Positions 1-5,281 of a stretch of 5,281 bases of DNA are shown here, piece after piece (within the stretch, counting starts at the first letter, position 1; the number at the start of each line of letters is the position of its first letter). The stretch comes from Acetobacteraceae bacterium. GTDB taxonomy: Bacteria > Pseudomonadota > Alphaproteobacteria > Acetobacterales > Acetobacteraceae. The DNA lies in contig PLSZ01000248.1 of assembly GCA_003164305.1 (NCBI GenBank), positions 1 through 5,281 of the forward strand, read 5' to 3'. The position numbers and the translations under genes were made by a program. Under the pieces are notes generated by a model. That model was not told where the DNA came from, did no database searches, and was given only the letters and a program-made list of their open reading frames with translations.

Positions 1-478
1 GCAGCCGGTTTTCCCGCTGAACCGTGTCGAGAACGACGTCCGGCGCGGCGGGCGCGTACGGAGCCAATGATGGGTCGTCGCCATTGAGGGTCCGTCGCGG
101 CACTCTCCGGGCGGCGTCGATCCGCTGGTTGCGGGCGATGGTGAAGATCCACGTCGCCGCGCCGGCCCGCGCCGGATCGAAACTATCGGCTTTGCGCCAG
201 ACGGACAGCATCGTCTCCTGCACCAGTTCTTCCGCCTGCTCGGCCGGAACGCCGCCGCGCTGGAACCAGGATTTCAATCGCGGCGCGAAATGCCCGAACA
301 ACGTGACGAACGCCGCGCGATCGCGCCGGCCGGCGATCGCCAGCAGTAGCGCCACGGCCTCCGCCGCCGGAGAACTCTCGCCTTTCGACGGCACCGGCGG
401 TACCGAGCCGCTCACGCCACGGCCTGTTCGCCGCGCATGCTCAAATTCCGGCGCGATGTGCGGGCTGTCCACGTCCAT
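1..478 (-). CDS. rpoE: ECF sigma factor, RpoE/ECF11 type (3' end cut by window edge)
   Basis: RNA polymerase sigma factor of the extracytoplasmic-function class; 159 residues are visible, reading leftwards from ATG 478-476 with no stop before the edge. Region 2 starts near residue 53 (DRAAFVTLFGHFAPRLKSWF) and continues through AEELVQETMLSVWRKA (82-97), FDPARAGAATWIF (100-112) and TIARNQRID (113-121), the core and -10 recognition part. The linker follows, and region 4 (-35 recognition) lies outside the window. The FAPRLK, WRKA and TWIFTIARN.RID strings closely match R. sphaeroides RpoE, the singlet-oxygen sigma factor held by ChrR. In that family the anti-sigma gene follows directly, so chrR is expected to the left (inference). 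About 50 residues precede region 2, longer than the roughly 20 usual in the family, so the true start may be internal; in-frame GTG codons 3, 22, 29 and 42 exist but none has a clear ribosome site. The gene is divergent from the lipid operon and probably autoregulated. Confidence 0.9.
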   Translation of the reverse strand, partial: MDVDSPHIAPEFEHARRTGRGVSGSVPPVPSKGESSPAAEAVALLLAIAGRRDRAAFVTLFGHFAPRLKSWFQRGGVPAEQAEELVQETMLSVWRKADSFDPARAGAATWIFTIARNQRIDAARRVPRRTLNGDDPSLAPYAPAAPDVVLDTVQRENRL

Positions 479-487
479 GACCAGTGA

Positions 488-514
488 ATACGTGGCTGGC
501 CCCGATTTGGATCA
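488..514 (-). promoter_or_regulatory. Predicted ECF sigma promoter of the sigma factor gene
   Basis: On the minus strand, TGATCC (514-509) is followed by a 16-base spacer and CGTAT (492-488). TGATCC is the known -35 motif of the R. sphaeroides RpoE (ECF11) regulon. The identical unit occurs on the other strand ahead of the FAD gene. The -10 ends only about 10 bases before the ATG at 478, so transcription would begin at roughly 480-483 and leave almost no leader. Confidence 0.78.
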
Positions 515-517
515 GTG

Positions 518-537
518 GCGCGAATGATCGATCGCGC
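518..537. repeat. 20-bp palindrome at the dyad of the divergent promoters
   Basis: GCGCGA (518-523) is the exact reverse complement of TCGCGC (532-537). The 8 bases between them contain GATC on the axis, so 16 of 20 positions are symmetric. The axis, between 527 and 528, is also the exact midpoint of the two divergent -35 boxes. It could be an operator for a dimeric regulator or a by-product of the mirrored promoters; no known regulator site is recognised. Confidence 0.55.
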
Positions 538-540
538 GAG

Positions 541-567
541 TGATCCACCGCGCGACGGCGTTCGTAT
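541..567 (+). promoter_or_regulatory. Predicted ECF sigma promoter of the lipid-modification operon
   Basis: TGATCC (541-546), a 16-base spacer and CGTAT (563-567) repeat exactly the unit found on the opposite strand ahead of the sigma gene. TGATCC is the -35 motif of R. sphaeroides RpoE. Transcription would start near 573-576, giving a leader of about 75 bases before the ATG at 651. This is the only promoter seen for the four plus-strand genes. Confidence 0.8.
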
Positions 568-572
568 GACCG

Positions 573-650
573 GTTTGAGAATGCTCATGATCGACGGACG
601 ATGACAGACCGGCGGCATGGGTGACCAGGGGCTGAGGACCAAACGCCGCC
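573..650 (+). other. 5' leader of the lipid operon with two tiny overlapping reading frames
   Basis: This is the predicted untranslated leader. It contains a 7-codon frame (581-604, MLMIDGR) whose stop overlaps, as ATGA, the start of a second 7-codon frame (601-624, MTDRRHG). Neither has a convincing ribosome site, and they may be chance. A GAGGA sequence at 634-638, 12 bases ahead of the ATG at 651, is the likely but rather distant Shine-Dalgarno site of the first gene. Confidence 0.3.
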
Positions 651-2033
651 ATGACCGTACCGGGCAGTAACGATCGTATCGCGAGCGGCCAGGCGCCGTT
701 GGACATCGCGGTCATTGGCACCGGCATCGCCGGCATGGCCTGCGCCTGGCTGCTGTCCGAACGCCACCGCGTTACCGTGTATGAAAGCGCTGAGCGTGTC
801 GGCGGCCACTCCAACACCGTGGAGGTCGCGACGCCAGATGGCGGCGTTCCGGTCGATACCGGATTCATCGTTTATAATGAGCACACCTATCCAAACCTGA
901 CCGCGCTGTTTCGCTTTCTGGGCGTGCCGACGCAAGAGTCGGACATGTCGTTCGCGGTGTCCCTCGACGGCGGAGGCCTGGAATACGCCGGCACCAATTT
1001 GCGCGGCCTGTTCGCGCAAAAGCGCAACCTGCTGCGGCCGCGGTTCTGGGGCATGCTGCGCGACCTGCTGCGCTTCTACCGCTCCGCACCCCGCGACCTT
1101 CCCATGCTGACCCAAGAACTGGACAGTCTCGACGACTACCTGCGGGCGGGAGGCTATGGCGTCGCGCTGAGGGACGATCACCTGCTGCCGATGTCGGCGG
1201 CGGTCTGGTCCTGCCCGACCGAGGGCGCCGGACTGCAACCGGCGGCCTCGTTCATTCGTTTCTGCGACAATCACGGTCTGCTTCAGGTGTCCGACCGACC
1301 GATCTGGCGCACGGTGCGGGGCGGCTGCCGCGAATACGTCTCCCGCCTGACCGAGCGTTTCGCCGATCGCATCCATACCAACTGGCCCGCGCGCGCGATC
1401 GAGCGCCTGGAAGCCGGCGTCCGCGTGCATTCCGATGACAGCGCACACACCTACGATCACGTCGTCCTGGCTTGCCACGCCGATCAGGCTCTGGCGCTTC
1501 TGGGCACCGAGGCGACGCGGTGGGAGACAGCGACCCTCGGCGCGTTTCGTTACACGCGCAATCGGGCGGTGCTGCACACGGATGCCTCGCTGATGCCGCG
1601 GCGGCGGAGCGTGTGGGCCAGTTGGAACTATCTGGGGCGCTCCGGGCAGACCGACGCGCAACCTTGCGTGACCTATTGGATGAACAGGTTGCAGAGTCTG
1701 CCTGGCCCGACGCAGTATTTCGTCACCCTCAATCCGCCGCGGCCACCCGCCAAAGGAACATTGTTGCGCACCGAGACGTATGAGCATCCGGTGTTCGATG
1801 CCGCCGCGATCCGGGCGCAACGTCAGTTATGGTCGTTACAGAACCAGGGCGGCGTGTGGTTTTGCGGCGCCTATTTCGGCGCCGGATTTCATGAAGACGG
1901 GTTGCAGGCGGGCCTCGCGGTCGCCGAGCAACTCGGCGGGCCGCGGCGGCCCTGGACGGTCGCGAACGAGTCGGGACGCATCCATTTGGGCGTGGCCGAA
2001 CGCGGTGACATGAAACTGGAGACCAGCGCGTGA
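651..2033 (+). CDS. FAD-dependent oxidoreductase (COG2907 / amine-oxidase-like, candidate acyl-chain desaturase)
   Basis: A 460-residue flavoprotein of the NAD(P)-binding Rossmann / flavin amine oxidase superfamily. The N-terminal dinucleotide fold is clear: DIAVIGTGIAGMACAWLL with GTGIAG at 23-28, the ribose-binding acidic residue Glu45 (VTVYE), then RVGGHSNT (49-56) and VDTGFIVYNEHTYPNL (68-83). The C-terminal FAD motif is GGVWFCGAYFGAGFHEDGLQAG (400-421). There is no signal peptide or clear membrane helix, so it is probably cytosolic or peripheral to the inner membrane. The family's substrate is generally unknown. Genes of this type commonly sit beside DUF1365 and Cfa-like genes, suggesting oxidation of a membrane fatty acid; a role like UfaD, which desaturates a methylated acyl chain, is inference. 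It is the first gene of the operon, about 75 bases after the predicted ECF promoter, and its stop overlaps the next start as GTGA. Leu17 is encoded by TTG just before the Rossmann strand, so it is an alternative start, but lacks a good ribosome site. Confidence 0.88.
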   Translation: MTVPGSNDRIASGQAPLDIAVIGTGIAGMACAWLLSERHRVTVYESAERVGGHSNTVEVATPDGGVPVDTGFIVYNEHTYPNLTALFRFLGVPTQESDMSFAVSLDGGGLEYAGTNLRGLFAQKRNLLRPRFWGMLRDLLRFYRSAPRDLPMLTQELDSLDDYLRAGGYGVALRDDHLLPMSAAVWSCPTEGAGLQPAASFIRFCDNHGLLQVSDRPIWRTVRGGCREYVSRLTERFADRIHTNWPARAIERLEAGVRVHSDDSAHTYDHVVLACHADQALALLGTEATRWETATLGAFRYTRNRAVLHTDASLMPRRRSVWASWNYLGRSGQTDAQPCVTYWMNRLQSLPGPTQYFVTLNPPRPPAKGTLLRTETYEHPVFDAAAIRAQRQLWSLQNQGGVWFCGAYFGAGFHEDGLQAGLAVAEQLGGPRRPWTVANESGRIHLGVAERGDMKLETSA

Positions 2034-2821
2034 CGGAGGCTTCCGCTCTTTACGAGGGCACCGTCGCGCATCGCCGGTTACGGCCCAGGCCGCATCGCCT
2101 GCGCTACCGGGTGTTCTCGTTACTGTTGGACATCGATGAGATCCCGGCGCTGTGCGCCCGTCTGCGCCTGCTGTCGCACCGTCGCTTCAATCTGTTCAGC
2201 TTCGATGAGCGCGATCATGCCGACGGCTCCGGTGGATCGTTGCGGGTTTGGGCGGAAACCCATCTGAGCCACGCGGGCATCGATCTGGAGGGCGGACCGA
2301 TCCGGCTGTTGGCGATGCCACGCGTGCTTGGTTACGGCTTCAATCCTATCAGCGTTTGGTTTTGTTATCACAGATCGGGGCGCCTCGCCGCGCTTTTGCA
2401 CGAAGTGCACAACACGTTTGGCGAACGTCATACGTATTTGATCCCAGTCGCGCCGGACGCCTCGGCGTCGGACATCGTGCAGAGCTGCCGGAAGGCCTTC
2501 CATGTCTCGCCGTTCATGGCGATGGATATGCGTTACGACTTCCGCGTGCATGCTCCGGACGAACGTCTGAGCCTGGCGATCCTCGGCGGCGACGCGGATG
2601 GGCCGATGATCGTCGCTGCTTTTTCGGCGCGACGCCGCGCGCTGAGCGACACTACGCTGCTGCGCGCCTTGCTCCGCACGCCCTTGCTGACATTGAAAGT
2701 GATCGGCGGCATCCACTGGGAAGCGTTGCGGCTGTGGATCAAAGGTGCGCGCCTGCACACCCGCCCTCCCGCGCCGGAGCGGCCGGTCAGCATCGTTGTC
2801 CAAACCACTCCCGCCACCTGA
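2030..2821 (+). CDS. DUF1365 domain-containing protein
   Basis: A 263-residue protein of the DUF1365 family (COG3496), whose biochemical function is unknown. Family landmarks are in order: LYEGTVAHRRLRPRPHRLRYRVF (7-29), FNLFSFDERDHADG (53-66), LGYGFNPISVWFCY (100-113), EVHNTFGERHTYLIP (125-139) and KAFHVSPFMAMDMRYDF (155-171). Many conserved polar and aromatic residues, including His127, Asn128, His134 and His158, suggest an enzyme or ligand-binding protein, but no catalytic site is established. It has no export signal. The start is GTG 2030-2032, sharing bases with the TGA of the FAD gene (GTGA), with GGAG at 2018-2021 as ribosome site, so translation is probably coupled. Its constant company with COG2907 flavoproteins and Cfa-like methyltransferases indicates a part in the same lipid modification (inference). 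Confidence 0.9.
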   Translation: MTEASALYEGTVAHRRLRPRPHRLRYRVFSLLLDIDEIPALCARLRLLSHRRFNLFSFDERDHADGSGGSLRVWAETHLSHAGIDLEGGPIRLLAMPRVLGYGFNPISVWFCYHRSGRLAALLHEVHNTFGERHTYLIPVAPDASASDIVQSCRKAFHVSPFMAMDMRYDFRVHAPDERLSLAILGGDADGPMIVAAFSARRRALSDTTLLRALLRTPLLTLKVIGGIHWEALRLWIKGARLHTRPPAPERPVSIVVQTTPAT

Positions 2822-2826
2822 AGGAG
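2821..2826 (+). promoter_or_regulatory. Ribosome binding site fixing the methyltransferase start
   Basis: AAGGAG, beginning on the last base of the DUF1365 stop codon, lies 9 bases ahead of ATG 2836. It decides the start: the same frame stays open back to about 2248, but that stretch runs through DUF1365 and has no family similarity. Confidence 0.8.
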
Positions 2827-2835
2827 AGCCGAGGA

Positions 2836-4089
2836 ATGCCGGCAACCGTTACGCTCTCTTGGGACGAAACGAACGGATGGTCGGCCCGCGGTAACGGGCT
2901 GTCGATCGGCCGCCGCTTCCTGGTGCGACTGGCGCGTCAGGTCGAGCACGGCCAGCTGCTGATCCGCATGCCCTCCGGCGAGGCCATCCATTGCACAGGG
3001 CCCCAGCCTGGGCCATCCGGAACCCTGGTCATGCACCGCTGGCGCACCGTGCGGCGCATGTTGGTGGGCGGCGATATCGGGTTCGCCGAAGCCTACATGG
3101 ACGGTGATTGGTCGACGCCCAATCTCACGTCGCTGATCGAACTCGCCGCGCGCAATCATGAGACGATGATGCCGTCGCTGGACGGATCACGGATGGTCCG
3201 GCTGCTGAACCGCCTTTTGCATCTGCGCCGCAACAACACGCGCCGCGGCAGCCGGAGGAACATTCCGGCGCATTACGACCTCGGCAACGCGTTCTACGCG
3301 GCGTGGCTGGATCCGGGCATGACATACTCCTCGGGACTATACGAAGACACCGTGACGGACCTGGAACAGGCGCAAATCGCCAAACAGGATCTCGTGATGG
3401 ACGCGCTGTCGCTGACCGGCGGGGAGCACGTGCTGGAAATAGGCTGCGGCTGGGGCGCGCTGGCGGGACGCCTGGCCCGTGAGCGGGGCTGCCATGTCGT
3501 CGGCCTGTCGCTCTCGCCGGCGCAGCTCGATCTCGCGCGCGACCGCGTCGCGGCTTCCTCCCCAGACGACGGTCGCGGCGCTGGGATGGTCGAGTTGCAC
3601 CGGCGGGACTATCGGGACGTTGACGGAACGTTCGATCGGATCGTGTCGATCGAAATGCTGGAGGCGGTGGGCAAGGATTATTGGCCGACCTACTTCGCCA
3701 CGATCCGCGATCGGCTTCGCCCAGGAGGGGTGGCGGCGCTGCAGGTGATCACGATGGCGGAGGATCGTTACTCCGCCTATGAGCGGAGCGCGGACTTCAT
3801 TCAGCGCCATATATTCCCCGGCGGCATGCTGCCGTCCGACAGCGTCATGCGCACGCAAATAACCGCCGCCGGGCTGGTGTTGGACAATGTCCGCGCGTTT
3901 GGCCTGAGTTACGCTCGCACTTTGGCGGATTGGCAAACGCGGTTTCTGCGTGCCTGGCCGCGGCTTCGTCCAATGGGTTTCGATGAACGGTTCAAGCGCA
4001 AGTGGGAGTATTATTTGTCGTATTGCGAGGCGGGATTTCTGGCCGGCGCACTGGATGTCGGTTTGTACCGCTTGCATCGGCCCCTATGA
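2836..4089 (+). CDS. Cyclopropane-fatty-acid-synthase-family SAM methyltransferase (UfaM-like candidate)
   Basis: A 417-residue member of the Cfa/mycolic-acid methyltransferase family (COG2230), which transfers a carbon from S-adenosylmethionine to double bonds of phospholipid acyl chains; E. coli Cfa has 382 residues. An N-terminal domain (about 1-130) with GDIGFAEAYMDGDW is followed by HYDLGN, the SAM motif VLEIGCGWG (199-207), FDRIVSIEMLEAVG (266-279) and DFIQRHIFPGGMLPS. By my alignment to E. coli Cfa, the bicarbonate-site residues Glu239, Ile268 and Tyr317 are kept (Glu276, Ile305, Tyr359), but Cys139 is Ser166 and His266 is Gln303; the His following Glu239 is Ala277. These changes typify a proteobacterial subgroup and fit a methyl-transferring rather than ring-closing enzyme such as UfaM (inference). 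It sits 14 bases after DUF1365 with a strong ribosome site and its stop overlaps the next ATG. It is probably membrane-associated in the cytoplasm. Confidence 0.92.
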   Translation: MPATVTLSWDETNGWSARGNGLSIGRRFLVRLARQVEHGQLLIRMPSGEAIHCTGPQPGPSGTLVMHRWRTVRRMLVGGDIGFAEAYMDGDWSTPNLTSLIELAARNHETMMPSLDGSRMVRLLNRLLHLRRNNTRRGSRRNIPAHYDLGNAFYAAWLDPGMTYSSGLYEDTVTDLEQAQIAKQDLVMDALSLTGGEHVLEIGCGWGALAGRLARERGCHVVGLSLSPAQLDLARDRVAASSPDDGRGAGMVELHRRDYRDVDGTFDRIVSIEMLEAVGKDYWPTYFATIRDRLRPGGVAALQVITMAEDRYSAYERSADFIQRHIFPGGMLPSDSVMRTQITAAGLVLDNVRAFGLSYARTLADWQTRFLRAWPRLRPMGFDERFKRKWEYYLSYCEAGFLAGALDVGLYRLHRPL

Positions 4090-4727
4090 TCGGCCGCCGC
4101 GGAGTTTTCGCCAGTGGCGCGGCCTTGGCTTTGATGTCCGGTACCGGCTTCGCGCCGCCACCGGAAATACGCTTCGAGGTGATGCGGAACGGCAGCAGGA
4201 TCGGCCACCAAAGCGTGACTTTCCAACAGCGAGAAACCGTGTTGCAAGCCGATACGACCGCGGAGATCATTGTCCGCTTCGGGCCGATCGTATTGTTCCG
4301 CTACAACCACTCGGTGCGGGAGACCTGGCGGGACGGGCAGTTCGAAAGTCTTGACAGCACGACCAACGACAACGGCAAGCCGTTTCGGGTGCATGCCGAG
4401 CGCGGACCGGATGGCGTAACAGTCGAGGCGTCGACCATTCCTCGTGACGTGCGGCCGCCGGAGACGATTCCCTTAACACACTGGAATATTCTGTGCATGG
4501 AACGGCCGCTGTTCAATCCGCAGGATGGTGCGCGGATCGAGTCACGCGTCATTCCGCATGGCGAGGAAATGGTGGCGCTGGCGAATGGCGCCATGGTGCG
4601 CGCGACGCATTATTCCCTGGCGGGAAAGGTAACCCTCGACGACTGGTACGATGAGGCGAAGCTCTGGACGGCCTTGCATTCGGTCGGCACCGACGGGTCG
4701 AAAATCGAATACCGGCGGGTGGTCTGA
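4086..4727 (+). CDS. Exported DUF6134-type protein of unknown function
   Basis: A 213-residue protein that I match to the DUF6134 family from its pattern: FEVMRNGSRIGHQSVTF near residue 29, FRYNHSVRETWRDGQFESLDSTTNDNGK in the middle, and LDDWYDEAKLW near the C-terminus. The N-terminus looks like a signal peptide: twin arginines (Arg4-Arg5), a hydrophobic stretch (7-22) and possible cleavage after GFA at 23. Tat export is possible, though proline at +1 is unfavourable and the exact cut is uncertain. There is no lipobox cysteine, so it is probably soluble and periplasmic. The G-x-x-I-G start and WYD ending resemble beta-rich DUF3108-like proteins (weak inference). ATG 4086-4088 overlaps the methyltransferase TGA as ATGA and no ribosome site is visible, so translation is probably coupled. 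It is last in the operon, so a role in sensing, moving or oxidising the modified lipid is plausible but unproven. Confidence 0.8.
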   Translation: MIGRRGVFASGAALALMSGTGFAPPPEIRFEVMRNGSRIGHQSVTFQQRETVLQADTTAEIIVRFGPIVLFRYNHSVRETWRDGQFESLDSTTNDNGKPFRVHAERGPDGVTVEASTIPRDVRPPETIPLTHWNILCMERPLFNPQDGARIESRVIPHGEEMVALANGAMVRATHYSLAGKVTLDDWYDEAKLWTALHSVGTDGSKIEYRRVV

Positions 4728-4735
4728 AGGACACT

Positions 4736-5281
4736 TCACGCCGCGCGAACGCCGGCCTCACGGTTCGGTTCGGTACCGTCCGATGTGGTCACCCGTCGCA
4801 TATCGCGAGGAAACCGCTCATCGAACGCCAAACCGCGATGCATCGTTCGCCGGTTGTCCCACAGCACCAGGTCGCCGACCCGCCATTCGTGCCGATGGGT
4901 CGTGCCGGCGCGGGTCGCCAGTTCCAGCAGTTCCATCAGCAGCAACCGGCCGTCCGCCACATCCATCCCCAGGACGTGCGACGCGTGCGACGCCAGATAG
5001 AGCGACCGGCGCCCGGTACGCGGATGTGTATTGATCAGGGGCTGCACGACCGGTGGCAACGCCGCCCTCTCCTCTGGCGCGAAATCGGTAAATCCAAGCA
5101 GCGCGCGCGAGTGCATCAAACTGTGCTCCACGCGGGTACCTTCCAACGCGACCTGGCGTTCCGGGCTTAGTGCGTCCCAGGCGGCGGCGGTGTCCGCGAA
5201 CTCCGTCTCGCCCGCGCCCAAAGGCCCGGGGGGCGGGATGGCGTGCGCGTAAAGCAACGAAAATCCCCCACATGGAAGCCG
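4736..5281 (-). CDS. TfdA/TauD-family Fe(II)/2-oxoglutarate dioxygenase (5' end cut by window edge)
   Basis: About 181 C-terminal residues of an alpha-ketoglutarate-dependent dioxygenase that hydroxylates a small organic substrate while decarboxylating 2-oxoglutarate. The frame stays open to the right edge, so the start is outside; TTG at 5257-5255 lies inside the conserved fold and is not the real start. The sequence follows 2,4-D dioxygenase TfdA closely: GAGETEFADTAAAWDAL, VEHSLMHSRALLGFTDF, RRSLYLASHASHVLGM, HEWRVGDLVLWDNRRTMHRG and PRDMRRVTT. The distal iron ligand His is encoded at 4838-4840 (TMHRG), and the 2-oxoglutarate-binding Arg is the one in PRDM (4805-4807). The N-terminal HxD iron ligands would lie shortly beyond the edge. 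The substrate cannot be told; taurine, aryloxyalkanoates and others are all possible. It converges on the lipid operon with 8 bases between stops, so it may be unrelated to it. Confidence 0.9.
   Translation of the reverse strand, partial: RLPCGGFSLLYAHAIPPPGPLGAGETEFADTAAAWDALSPERQVALEGTRVEHSLMHSRALLGFTDFAPEERAALPPVVQPLINTHPRTGRRSLYLASHASHVLGMDVADGRLLLMELLELATRAGTTHRHEWRVGDLVLWDNRRTMHRGLAFDERFPRDMRRVTTSDGTEPNREAGVRAA

Noticed and set aside
24..527. Plus-strand open frame of 167 codons at the left end
   Set aside because: It is opposite the sigma factor coding strand, rich in Ser/Arg/Ala and without motifs.
585..1820. Long minus-strand open frame opposite the FAD gene
   Set aside because: It is antisense to a clear flavoprotein, has low-complexity Arg/Gly/Gln/His composition and no recognisable motif; typical of GC-rich DNA.
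2735..2740. Further TGATCC copy on the minus strand inside DUF1365
   Set aside because: It lies within coding sequence with no gene start suitably placed downstream; a single 6-mer is expected by chance.
2248..2835. Upstream extension of the methyltransferase frame (about 196 extra codons)
   Set aside because: It overlaps DUF1365 in another frame, lacks family similarity, and the AAGGAG site fixes the start at 2836.
2120..2845. Minus-strand open frame opposite DUF1365
   Set aside because: Shadow of a convincing plus-strand gene, with no domain motif and no ribosome site of note.
4002..4085. Upstream extension of the DUF6134 gene start
   Set aside because: It runs inside the methyltransferase C-terminus; starting at 4086 gives an ATGA overlap and a proper signal peptide at the N-terminus.

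Overview
The window is GC-rich, tightly packed bacterial DNA, most likely from an alphaproteobacterium. The main clue is the first gene. It encodes an ECF sigma factor whose core closely resembles the RpoE/ECF11 group, which in Rhodobacter pairs with the zinc anti-sigma factor ChrR and controls the singlet-oxygen response. Placement below class level is not possible from this window.

Layout, left to right. (1) Positions 1-478, minus strand: N-terminal 159 residues of the sigma factor; the region-4 end, and probably chrR, lie beyond the left edge. (2) Positions 479-650: a divergent control region holding two identical promoter-like units, TGATCC-N16-CGTAT, one per strand. They are arranged as exact mirror images around position 527.5, and a GCGCGA-N8-TCGCGC palindrome sits on the same axis. 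(3) Positions 651-4727, plus strand: a four-gene operon encoding a COG2907-type FAD oxidoreductase, a DUF1365 protein, a cyclopropane-fatty-acid-synthase-family SAM methyltransferase and an exported DUF6134-type protein. The genes are joined by GTGA and ATGA stop/start overlaps or by a 14-base gap with a good Shine-Dalgarno sequence. (4) Positions 4736-5281, minus strand: the C-terminal part of a TfdA/TauD-like Fe(II)/2-oxoglutarate dioxygenase, converging on the operon with only 8 bases between stop codons.

How the parts may work together (inference): the sigma factor probably activates both its own gene and the lipid-modifying operon from the mirror-image promoters. The methyltransferase would act on unsaturated acyl chains of membrane phospholipids and the flavoprotein would oxidise or desaturate the product. 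DUF1365 and the exported DUF6134 protein have unknown roles. This resembles the RpoE-controlled furan-fatty-acid pathway known from Rhodobacter sphaeroides and Rhodopseudomonas palustris (UfaM methyltransferase, UfaD desaturase, UfaO oxygen-dependent step). The methyltransferase differs from E. coli Cfa at two active-site positions and at a neighbouring residue, which fits methylation rather than ring closure. The match to individual Ufa proteins is not proven here. No RNA genes, CRISPR arrays, insertion sequences or clear terminators were seen.
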